64,000 nt of DNA from Aspergillus flavus (taxonomy: Eukaryota; Ascomycota; Eurotiomycetes; Eurotiales; Aspergillaceae): contig NC_092407.1 in NCBI RefSeq assembly GCF_009017415.1, positions 992,001 through 1,056,000 on the forward strand, in the 5' to 3' direction. The position numbers were made by a program, and so were the translations under genes. The notes under the pieces are model-generated. The model made no database searches and was not told the origin of the DNA. It saw nothing but the letters and a program-made list of their open reading frames with translations. Shown here one piece after another: positions 11,999 through 22,105 of this stretch. Numbering within the stretch: position 1 is the stretch's first letter; every line of letters starts with the position of its first letter.

Positions 11999-13250
11999 AT
12001 GCGGAAAGAGTCGAGTTTTCGGCAGGGTATCTTTAATTACTGATATTGAAAAAGCTGTATCCGTTTCAACGAAGTAGCCAGCTTGAAAATGGCATACTAT
12101 GTCATGTCTCACTACTATTTATTCCAACTCTTACCAAAGAAACCTACAATCGGGCAATATAACTTCCAGACATGGCAACTAATTCCCCGGTTGACTATCA
12201 TATGACGTCGCCGTATACCCCAAGGGAACTCTAGCCTGATTCTCGTCTCCTATGAACATCTGCGCATGTATCCCTAGAGTGCGTTTGGCACCACTCATAT
12301 AAACAACTCCGATGAAGCTTGGGCCCGCACACTGCAGTCTTCATCCAACGCTTAATTACCCTTGCAACGTCGGAGCAAATCGAACAACCCTCTCCCTCCT
12401 CACTCTGGTCATACCCTAAGCAAGGCTTACCATCCTTCTCCCTGCACCTTGCTCTATCTTCAAACACTGTCGTTGCCTTCGTCATCCTTCTGATCTCCGT
12501 CTTACTCACTACCCTCTACTTGTTAGGGTAGATTCCTTTATCCCGATAGTTTCCTCCACGTAAGTTCCCACCTCACAGATTAAGTTCTCCACTGGCGTCA
12601 CTAGGGCTCTTATACTAAATCACAACAACAAGTTCCAGTTCTGGCTGTTATATCAGACGATAGAATTCCATGGTCGGATCGTATTATCACCCTGATACGC
12701 AGTCATCTACTAAATTAACACCTTGCGGCTAACCCACGCGCGGGGAATGCTTAAACCCTATAGCGCATACATTTTTCCATGTCATTCAATGGTTTGGCCC
12801 ACGACTTCCTTGTCCATAGATATCAGGTTAATAGAGCTCAGCATCCTGGAAATTGCGCATGACTAGCGGATCAAGTTGTATGAGAGCTTTGGGTTTCAGA
12901 GTGAGGGGTTGTCAGTTAGGCGTGGACAAAAGAATATAGAGAGTATAAGAAAAGCTGTTCGCGCAGAGTCTATTGCATTTCCAGTCCCCATGGTGGTAAA
13001 GTCATAACTTGAGACACTAGAGTAGCTAATAATGTAATTTTTAGGAACCGAGAAATACTATGTATAGTAAGACAGAAAACGAACTAGAATATTGAGAATA
13101 GCCAAAAAAAATATCAAAGTGGATATAATAGTACATCGCTGATGTGAAATGATTTGTGCGCGTGCAAACAACATTAATATCGTATCACACATTATATTGA
13201 ACAACATCATGTTGAAAAAGCGAGAGTTCCTCAGGGATTGATCCCCTGTA
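11999..13250. other. intergenic with a RING-like relic
   Basis: Apart from the minus-strand frame at 12231-12485 listed separately, I see nothing. The overlapping plus-strand frame at 12319-12531 has a hydrophobic tail (SNTVVAFVILLISVLLTTLYLLG, about 23 residues) but begins at TTG after a stop. Confidence 0.3.
12231..12485 (-). pseudogene. possible RING-H2-like remnant
   Basis: An ATG-initiated frame of 84 residues contains CSICSD, then CGPKLHRSCLYEWC and later DTCADV. This follows the order of a RING-H2 finger (CxxC ... CGHxLHxxCLxxWC ... CPxC), but the first His is Pro and the last CxxC is broken. RING fingers bind two zinc ions and recruit E2 enzymes; this copy could not do so. No further domain is visible. 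The match could be chance, since the frame is short. Confidence 0.3.
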
Positions 13251-14201
13251 TTAGATGAAATTTCCCCGGGGACTATTGGAGCGCGGACCAGCTGGCGGAC
13301 TTTGGTGAAGAGTCTCACTGACTGCCAGCGATGAAGGTCGCGTCATTGGCTGGCTATACCCTTGCGCACCGGCACCTTGTTGAACCATGGAAGACAAATC
13401 CGTACGAGACGGAGACTGAGAAGCGAACATCATAGAGGACCGGTCAAAGTTAACCTCACTTTGTGATTTTGCACCCTCGTTCAATGCCACCAAGGAGTAG
13501 TTTGATCCGGCCTCGGCTGCTGCCTTTCTTGCTGCAATCTGGCGCTTCTTTCGTGATGACAGATAGCAGTGAAGGAAACCGTAACCAAAGAAGATAGCCC
13601 CCAGTATGCTAAAAGTGATGATGGCGGCTATGTGTCCACGACGATTGTATTCTCGCATTTCAGCACTAGTTGTGGTTGTCGCAGTGGATGTCGAGCTGGT
13701 CGTTGTGGCGGCAGTGGATGTGCTCTTTGTGGTGGTCGTTGTCATGCTACTCGTCGATTGGGATGTAGAGGATGTGGTCGAGGTTGAGGAGGTTGTCGAG
13801 GTTGTCGAGCTGGTCGAACTAGTCGTGCTAGTCGTGCTCGAGGTGGTTGTCGTCGAGGACTCCGTCGTAGTTGTGGCATCAGTGGTTGTGGGGGCCGTCG
13901 TGGTATCAGCCTGCGTGGTGGCCTCTGTTGTTGTTGTTGTTGCTTCTTCAGTCGTGCTGGTAGTGTCTTCTGTGGTGGTTGCAGCATCCTCCGTAGTTGA
14001 ATCTCGTTTTTCTAAAAGCCACCCACGTTCGTAACGTTTGTTTCTTGGGCCGTTATTGCCCTGCAGTATTGCGGGTGTTGGCCCTGTAACGGGGGCAGTT
14101 GTGGTAGAAGGCCATTTCGACGACAGTTCAGCACCAGGCTCAGGGCGAGCAATAGCGCCCGAGAAGACCGTCCCCAGCACAACCAAGGATTGTATTCGCA
14201 T
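13251..14201 (-). CDS. mucin-like single-pass membrane protein
   Basis: A single exon of 316 residues starting at the ATG at 14201 (an in-frame TTG at 14228 lies upstream). Residues 1-18 form a signal peptide (MRIQSLVVLGTVFSGAIA). Two Lys-Arg sites (NKR near 56, EKR near 66) could be cut by Kex2. Residues 68-180 are almost only Thr, Ser, Ala and Glu, a heavily O-glycosylated stalk. A transmembrane helix spans about 191-213 (IAAIITFSILGAIFFGYGF), followed by a basic stop-transfer (RKKRQIAARK) and a tail of about 100 residues with Ser/Pro repeats. The layout resembles fungal wall-stress sensors, but no WSC or Cys domain is present. Function unknown. Confidence 0.85.
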   Translation of the reverse strand: MRIQSLVVLGTVFSGAIARPEPGAELSSKWPSTTTAPVTGPTPAILQGNNGPRNKRYERGWLLEKRDSTTEDAATTTEDTTSTTEEATTTTTEATTQADTTTAPTTTDATTTTESSTTTTSSTTSTTSSTSSTTSTTSSTSTTSSTSQSTSSMTTTTTKSTSTAATTTSSTSTATTTTSAEMREYNRRGHIAAIITFSILGAIFFGYGFLHCYLSSRKKRQIAARKAAAEAGSNYSLVALNEGAKSQSEVNFDRSSMMFASQSPSRTDLSSMVQQGAGAQGYSQPMTRPSSLAVSETLHQSPPAGPRSNSPRGNFI

Positions 14202-17200
14202 ATTCGTGGTGTTTGCGGTGTTCGGCAAAGGTCGATTAAGGGGGGAGGGAAATGGTCAGAAGGAAGAAAGGTGAAGCGTAGAGCAGACAGTATTTTGCAT
14301 GGCTCATGGGAGCAAACATGGCAACGCGACTTCAAATACTAGCGACTTAGAGTTGGAACGATCCCAAAAAATTCTTCGTCTAAGGTCGCTGGCGTCGTAC
14401 GTGCTCAACGACCAACTTTAGGGCTGACAGGTATTTTTATGGCCGGGCGACTCCTGATTGGCTCGGCGACAGAGAGTGGAGCTCAACAGCCACGCGGAAG
14501 ACGCGGCTTCGGATCCATCCATGGATACTTAATCACTTGTTGTTGTTTCCTTCGAACCACGTTCATATTGCTTGATCAGCTCTGTCATGATCCTGCTATA
14601 TCTTCCTAGATCCTAGTGTACATGTCACTGCCATCCATGCTTACCCGCACAGTGGCTGCATCTGCTCTCTGCAAGCCACGATATTCCCTTATCTCCGAGA
14701 AGGAACATATACTCCACTCTTCGCGGATAAGGAAAAGAATTTAGCCCAAGAACCACAAATGCTGCTTCGCCCCACCGGCAGTCTCCGCTAACAGTTCCTT
14801 GCTGGCGAATGCTGTCAATCTCAACAGCCGATCCACTACTAGTGCACCCGGATTCCCCTTGACCGCGTCGTTTGTTTCACCGCAATCTCCAGGCCCGAAA
14901 TTAAGGTCAATCCACCTGTCTAGTGATGGGGAGGGTAGCTTCTATTGTAAAACTGCGCCTTGCACCTGTTGAAGCTATAATAATAGAAAGACGTCGTGAG
15001 GATGTCTCGATATAAATAGTTGCTCTCGCCAGATCTCCGGGTACTCCGCTTAGTAATATTGTTATGTTTACCACATTCCCAGTAAATGGCATATATAGTG
15101 GTGATTTGAATAGTTTCTGTTTCTTGCATTTACTGTGAGTCGGAGACGTGCACGGATCGTCATCAGTTCTAAAAGTATTGGATCATTCTGGCGCTAAAGT
15201 AGCTTATTGATTCTCGTCCACAGTTCACTACGCAAGCGTTATTCAATACCCTCCAACTGCGGAGCTTACCTCTAATAATAAACACTTGCACTGGCTTCTC
15301 TGCATGAACTTCAGATCGACCATCCCATTGCAGTCCATCAGCCTTCTTCATGGTATCCATACGACCCACATTGACGTATATAAATAGTAGCCAAGTCTCA
15401 TAACGGCCCGGGACCCATTCAAGAAGCGCGGGATAGTTTCTAGAATTTTAAGCTGTGACTTGACAGATGGAACATTTCAACGCCCCACTGATTTGCTGTA
15501 ATACTGCGCAACTTTGGGTTTAGAAGAGGAAGGGGAAGAGTATGTTCAATGAGTTGGGGAGATTGGGAAACAATTCGGATATGCACCTCTAGACCTGATA
15601 TTGTCTTTTACTATATAAGCCTAAGTTGTTCGTACAAACTGAAATGATGTGGATAGACATTATAGGGCATCCGCAGGGTGTTCGGCAGTGTGTCTACTTC
15701 CTGTAAAGAGACCATTACACATGGCTTCGGCACCTATGCGCAGCACCTCGATTCTTTGTTCTACAGATAGTAGCGCTTTCTGTTCCAAATTCTCTTTTTT
15801 TTTTTTTCGAATATCGCAATATTCCAACAACTTCCAAATTACCTTTCAGACAACCATAAGCGGCACTTTTACAAATACTGTTGAGCTGTAAATAAACTGA
15901 CAGCAACGCATATTGGCAGAGTCCCGACAGAGCTTTGGCTTACATACGGTCATGCACCTATATGGAGCGTGACCAAGTGCCACTCGAGTGCATACTATCA
16001 TATACCCTATAACAGATGAGACTATTCTACCAAGCCTGCGTAATACCGGTGGTAGACCACCCAACAACCATGTGGCACAACCCCCTCAAGGATATGTCCC
16101 ACTTGCGGCAACTAGCAACTACCCATTGAACTGCTCTGATTCGCCTTCTTTCCGCTTCGGGACAGTTTTAACATGGCACTCGAAGTGGAATCCCACACTA
16201 CCAGCTCGTTTACCGCTGAAGGGCGCCCAGCTTCAGCGCAACGCCGGAACATCACCTAATCCATGATGTAGGATCCCGAGAAAGAATCCGCAGCACATAT
16301 CTCGGACAACATTGCTACCTTCCGCTGGACAAGACACTACAAGTCAGAAACCTGCGCCGCCTCCAAGTCGAACGCACGGTGGCCAGGATATCAGGAGTTC
16401 TTCCGAATTCCTCAGAGTCCCCTCCCTGCCCCTTTAACATTTCTGAGTCCCTCCCCTTAGTTGGTCGAACAACCAATGAAGCACAGACGAACCAAAACCT
16501 GTACGTACATCAGGAATCCGAACAAGGCCTAAACACCCAAGACGGATCTGCCGTAGTGACCACGACTCCAACAGCGGCTCGTCGACCATTCCATTAGTTA
16601 ACTAGTTCAAAGGTTTCCAACCGCCGAACCGCAGCTGCCGCCGAGCTGCGCCCTAGTATCCTCATACAGACTATCAATTTCACAACCGGAATATCTCAGC
16701 TATTCTAAGATTTGTTGAAAGACATTTACCACGGAAGTATTTTAAGACTAAATTAAGATAAGACACTAGATTTTGAATAGATGGTTTAACTAACTCCCCG
16801 GTATCGTAAATTACAGTGTACAACAAGCCCAATTTATATATTTGATACATCTATACGTGATTCGCTGAAACGCAAAGGGTTACCCATTTGCTTTCTTCCA
16901 TAAAGTTCAATTTCTCAATGCAAGGTACCAGAATCGATATACAGTGGGGATATTCGAGTGTAAAAATGATAAGTTGTATGGGCATACTAGGGCGCGGTCT
17001 GGTGGTTGACCACGTTAGTGTGGGATCTAGCCACATAATTCCACATAATTGACCTAGTCATTTTTGCTCCGGGACACCATTTGTTTTGTTGCTCTCTTCG
17101 GGGCTTGATGAAGGGTACAAAGGAAAAGGAAGTATTGCGATTTCTTTTCATAAAAACTTTACAATTTTTTGGCTTGTTCAATCCAGCTTATTCCTTCCCT

Positions 17201-17644
17201 CTTTTCCTTTTTGGGTCGGCCAATGTAACGTCTCTTGGAGGAGTTCCACAGAGAACGGTATCCTGCGATCGCGGGAAGATATCCGGCGTGATTGATATTG
17301 GGCTCTGTCGTGGTAGCTTCGCTTTTGGTGTTCTGTTTACCTGCACCAAACGTCTACTAGTTAATCTTTTCCTGTGCTTCGACCTGGTTGTACTAACCAT
17401 GCTCCTTTAAGCTTCTGATCTAGATAGATAGGTACTGAACGATCAACAGGTAACAAGTTGTTTAAGAACACGTTAACCAGTCCATATTCATACTCTGCTG
17501 ATAGACCAAGTACTCTTATCGGTGACTTCCACTGCATTCCAGTTTATGACTTATACTATGCCGATCCTGTCAGTGATGTATATATGTAGAAGTGAGTACA
17601 TAGAGAATAGCTTATGTGAATGGCTTTCGGTTCAAGATATTCCA
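14202..17644. other. 3.4 kb with no supported gene
   Basis: The 5' part is the upstream region of the mucin-like gene. An open frame without ATG at about 14747-14967 (+) and small frames near 15169-15363 (-) and 15988-16597 (+) were read but match nothing known. A T11 run lies near 15797. No repeats were recognised. Confidence 0.35.
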
Positions 17645-17964
17645 TTAAACCCGCTCTTCCTGACTCTCGTCCTGAACACTAAATTTGGCCCCACCAAAAG
17701 GGGTCTCAGCCTCGGGAGAGAAGTTTTTGTTGATACCCACTGTACCAGCTCTGAGGAGGGCTGATACACGCAGGGCTCTCGATATGTCTCGTGTGTAGGT
17801 GGAAGCTTCAAGAGGGTCAATACCTGTTAAATGTTATCTTCTATGGACTGGTTTATTCCGGAGAGACCGAAGTCCGTATTAGTAGCGAGTGTTACTGCCT
17901 CATCTTCGGTCTTGAACGTCTTAACCACCAAGACGGGACCAAGCACTTCTTCGGTATAAATGCA
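17645..17964 (-). pseudogene. aldehyde dehydrogenase C-terminal remnant
   Basis: Two minus-strand pieces carry NAD(P)-aldehyde dehydrogenase sequence. The first reads [16 protein letters not shown], then [16 protein letters not shown]. After a gap that looks like a damaged intron comes YTRDISRALRVSALL, then AGTVGINKNFSPE and TPFGGAK. These are the conserved blocks that follow the catalytic Cys domain of the family. Neither the Cys/Glu active-site region nor the NAD-binding domain is found upstream, and the end after PFGGAK is scrambled before a TAA at 17645. It is a remnant of about 105 codons of a protein normally near 500 residues. Confidence 0.7.
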
Positions 17965-18498
17965 CATACTGTGCCACGTAATATACGTCAGAAAGCTCTA
18001 AACACAACGCTGAAGGAGAAAAGCCTTACCTCGTTGTAAATAAATAGCCTTGTTTCAATTGCAGACATACCTTGCGTCATTGGGACAACCGTGGGGAATC
18101 TAGCGAAGACCGACAGGGCAGGACAAGAGCAAGCAAGGTCTGGTGCACTTTGTCTGAAGAAATACGGATAACACTATAACACGAAGACTGCAGATTGGAG
18201 AGGTTCAGCATTTCTAAAAGGATGTGATACAACTCACCCTGTCGTCCACGTAGGTGGCGCCCCTTGAACTCTTTCCTTCTCGGAGTACACCGTATGTTAG
18301 TGGTGATTCAGCAACGAGGAGCCCACGATGCCCGGTGGAGCGCCAAACCCGCCCCACCGCCACTTCCAACCAAGGGTATGTACGACGGCTTGGAACCGGA
18401 TGAGGCTATTGCTGGGGCTTAGCGGTCCCTGGAACTCGACTATATACTGCGCTCCGGGGACCTGATCTTCTTACCACATACGCGCTTGATAACCCGCA
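17965..18498. other. intergenic, nothing recognised
   Basis: About 530 bases between the aldehyde dehydrogenase remnant and the mpaB-like gene. I looked for the missing upstream part of the dehydrogenase here on the minus strand and could not find it. Confidence 0.35.
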
Positions 18499-19438
18499 AT
18501 GGCTACCACAGAGAAAGAGAATGGAAAGCTAGGCAGCGCCAAATGGCTGCAGCCCTACTTGGAATCCCTCAACCCCGAAACAGAATGGGAGGAGATTGTT
18601 CGCACTCTGGCAAACTATACGCTCAACGAATTCATTCTTAATATTAGTTACGTCAGCAATTTCATACTCGTCATTCAAGAGCCTCTGGGAAGTGAGGCAT
18701 TGGTCCATACCGAAAAGGTCTTCGACCGGAAACAGGAAAGATTCGTGGACTCCGTGCGATATTTCACCCCTTGGTTTATCGATGGCCCAAGCTCGGAAAG
18801 GGTCAGGAAATCCATATCGAGTTTGAACAACACGCATATGAGGATTGCAAAGCGATTACCAGGGAGGTGGGACCATGACGACGATTTCATTATGCCATGT
18901 GTGCAGATGGCCCTATTCGGACACAACATGAAGCAGAGGTTGGGTGTCCCGGTCGATTCACCACATATCCAAGCTGCCTGGCATCGCTGGTGTAAGGAGA
19001 TTTTTAATCTCTTTCTGAAGGAAAGTCCAAGGCATGGTTGAGTACTCGAATTGGTTCAACCGTCGCTCATTCAAGTCCACGGAAAAAGGCCACTTGGCGT
19101 CTGTCGCTTTGATTCAACAATTCTGTGAGCGGTGGTTTCCGAGGCCGCTACATTTTGTTGGATACGAAATCATCATCACATTTTTGCCGGACGAGACTAT
19201 TGACCGGCACCGCCTTGGGCCGCGCAAGAAATGGCTGGAATTCCCTATCATGCTGATTTTTCGCGTTATGTTCTGGCTACAGGCCGTGCTACCGGATCCC
19301 AAAAAACCTTGCTATCCATACATGGATAGTCGATCTGCGAAGCGGGTCACGAAACTGAAAACGACGTTAACAGCTATTCTGAGCATGGTGGCTGTTAGTG
19401 CAACGATTTCTGCTTACACGGTTGCGAGTTATGCTTAG
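18499..19438 (+). pseudogene. mpaB/rubber-oxygenase-like gene, frameshifted
   Basis: Two overlapping frames (18499-19041 and 19034-19438) together make one protein of the ER-bound oxygenase mpaB / latex-clearing oxygenase fold (DUF2236-like). Family blocks are HMRIAKRLPGRWDHDDDF, a helical HxxWCKEIF block, then in the second frame the EYSNWFNRR segment, CERWFPRPLHFVGYE and LQAVLPDPKKP. The last 25 residues form a C-terminal transmembrane helix. Homologues bind haem and cleave isoprenoid chains. Here the reading frame shifts near 19035, exactly where a short acidic segment should lie, so a small deletion seems to have removed it. There is no room for an intron. Frame 1 ends FLKESPRHG. Family assignment is from memory of fungal homologues. 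Confidence 0.72.
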
Positions 19439-20530
19439 CACAACCTCTATGTCTGGCGTTAGCGACGGGTACTGGTGATCGATTTGTCGTTCCATAGTGA
19501 AGGGCATAAGCACTCCCTCTCACTGGCTCGTCCAAACCACGAGGCAATTTGTTACTCTAGCACTTTCTCCCTTCAGGATAAACACCTTATCAAGCTAGCC
19601 AAGAAATAATGGAAGGGACGTAAAATACGGGGATTCACAGTAGATCAGATTATAATCCTTGATAGCAAGGTTGTTTCTAGACAGTTAGGCCGGTCTGCCC
19701 TGTTGTGGCGTGACCCTAGAGGTTTGATGCCAAATGGGTGCTGTGCGGCGTTGGAGGCCGAGGTGTTCCTGTCATCTGATAAGTAACCTGACATCAACCA
19801 ACAATGCGTGACGCTTGCCTGTCGTTAGTTTACAGGTGCTTTATAGATGTTCTAAAGTCACAAGTCTAGCTGAGCGACACTTGAAAGTTCAGTATGTATC
19901 CCCCTGAGGAGTTTACGTACATCCGGTAGCACAGGATCCACGGATGTGGCTATATATCAGACTTTATCCCCGTGCCGGGAGAAGGAGCCCTCGAAATGCC
20001 TCGAGCACGCGCAGTAGCCTCGTCCCAATGATCGAGTCATGGGAATTATGGAGCCTGCACCACAAAGATAATCAAAAAAACAAAAACAAAAAATGAACGC
20101 ATCCCTTGAAGAGGCTGGATAATCTGTTACATGTTGACAGCTACAACTTATCTCCCGAGGGTATGGAGGATACTGTAGGCTGCAGGAGACTTTACCGCTT
20201 TTGTCTCGGCTGCTGCAAGTGCCATGGTTGGATGCTCAGCGAAAAGCGGACAGCCTGCGTAAGCGCTAGCTATCAATTCAGCAATGAGCTTCTAGGCGAC
20301 TATATTTAGAAGATTGCCGGAGATGTCAGCTACACCGCCGCACTCATGAAGTACTAACATTCCAGCTTATGGGAGAACTGCAAATCAAGTAGTTATATAT
20401 AGAAGCTTGGTATAGGCAGACACCCACGGAGAGTGAATGCAGGCGACATAACTTCCAGAACAACACTGGGAAGACATTGTGAACTCCAGGCTATTTACAT
20501 GAAACGGCCTTCGATTGAATTGCTGTCCAG
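19439..20530. other. intergenic, nothing recognised
   Basis: An A-rich stretch lies near 20070-20092. A plus-strand frame at 20106-20309 starts at ATG but has no family resemblance. Confidence 0.35.
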
Positions 20531-20977
20531 CTACTCGTCAGACACAGGGGATGGCCAATACGTGATTCGCATATGCGAGAACCGTTCCCCAGCTAACGTA
20601 TATGCCGCCATGAACCGGAATCGCACTTTTTCACCCTTCTTGAACGGATAGAAAAAGTGGCCTGGTGCGTCCTCACGGCTAACGAAGTGCCCGTCAAGCT
20701 CAGCCAGTATAGTATTTCCAGTCTGAGCCCAGGAACGAATGTGCAAGGCTTCACTGATTCCATCATGGGCAGCCTCCAATAGCTTGATGACTTCCTCACG
20801 TCCCTTCGTTTTATTCTTTCCGTCTTCCAGAATCACATCCTCATTGAAAAACCGCAGGGCCGTAGCTCGCTCCGCATTTGCGGTGTTATAAGACTCAATA
20901 TAAGCCGGGTAGTCCATAATGTCCGCTTGTTCCGCTCCAGGGCGATGTAAGTAAAGGTGTACCGGGCTGTCTAGCAT
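20531..20977 (-). CDS. SnoaL-like / NTF2-fold protein
   Basis: A single open frame of 148 residues from the ATG at 20977; an internal ATG at 20917 (MDYPAYIESYNTAN) fits the family start better and gives 128 residues. The sequence YPAYIESYNTANAERA, then NEDVILEDGKNKTKGREE and ALHIRSWAQTGNTIL is typical of the alpha+beta cone fold shared by SnoaL polyketide cyclases, ketosteroid isomerases and NTF2-like proteins. Fungal members often sit in biosynthetic clusters as cyclases or isomerases, but many are unassigned. It lies next to the C2H2 regulator and the mpaB-like gene. No signal peptide. Function inferred only from fold. Confidence 0.78.
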   Translation of the reverse strand: MLDSPVHLYLHRPGAEQADIMDYPAYIESYNTANAERATALRFFNEDVILEDGKNKTKGREEVIKLLEAAHDGISEALHIRSWAQTGNTILAELDGHFVSREDAPGHFFYPFKKGEKVRFRFMAAYTLAGERFSHMRITYWPSPVSDE

Positions 20978-22105
20978 TCACTGTGGATTTCTATATTAGC
21001 AGGCGTCGCCAGGGTATGGCAGAGGAGGGTCTCCATACCTGATAGAATGCGAACGCGTTAAGACTTGCTCGGATCCAGCTGAGCAGGAGTTAAATTACAT
21101 GGTCCTCGGCCTTTATATGTATGAACTAAACCTCGCTTTGGTCCTTTAGCTGTCGGTATGATCGTGAATTCAAGCTGCAAAATGGCCGTCCAATCTCCCT
21201 TTCCGGCGCTGCATATGGAGACGTGGCGCTGGCCCCCCCACCGCCTGCCAACGTCCCACGATCCGTAGGTTGTTCTTGCTGCCTCGTGTAGACGGGTGGC
21301 GGTGGACTTAGGACCAAGGCATCGTTGATGCCGGTTTGATACTCTAGGCGTCAGGTCTGCCTCATCTAAGAAGCCCCGACCTCTGGCTAGTTGCGGTTTC
21401 AATCACCGTGGGGACGCCCCACCTCTGATATTAATGAAGTTCGAGACGATCTTGTCTGTATCTATTGTTGACGGTTTTGCGTGTCATTCATTCGCTTGTC
21501 TTCATTCTCCGGTTTTAGTACGTATGGACACCCTATGACCCATCGTCGTGTCTGAGCAAGCTTGGAGCCGTATGGTCTGGTAATCCGATCGGGAATGAGT
21601 TGAGGATGAGGCCATGCGGAATCGACGTTGGCTGACTGACCGAAAAGACCGTACATGTGGAGCGCCACAAGTCAGAGTGGACTTTTCTAGCAGAGAAAGG
21701 CGCAACAACGGGGACAGCGCACATACTGGGTTCAGAAATGATATTTAAATGCGTCGCGTCTATCAACTCTCTATAAGTTAACACCTACGCGTCGGTCATG
21801 GTTCAACAATAACCGTATCCTTATCCCGCTACCAGTAGCGAAACGTATTCCACGCCCACCGTAATGACCAACTCTTACAGAATGCCGTAGGGCTCTATCG
21901 GGCGACATAAGTTCCGGTGCCAAAGACCATGTTACGGTTAAGGTTCTCGGAAAGAGTCAGTTCACTTCCCGCTTAGCTAAGCGGAACGTGACCTCACGCG
22001 CCAGCCGTAACCGCCCTTCGATCCCCGGCTGGCGCTCGGGGAGGAAGTCAAGTATTTAGGAGTCAGCCGTGCATTTGACTGGCCTCTACCCGGTATTCGA
22101 TAAGC
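20978..22105. other. intergenic, nothing recognised
   Basis: This is a divergent promoter space between the SnoaL-like gene (-) and the C2H2 regulator (+). Short minus-strand frames (21058-21402 and 21533-21784) use non-ATG starts or lack family features. Confidence 0.35.

Noticed and set aside
13606..14034. Val-rich plus-strand frame (142 codons)
   Set aside because: It is the complement of the Thr-coding repeat of the mucin-like gene.
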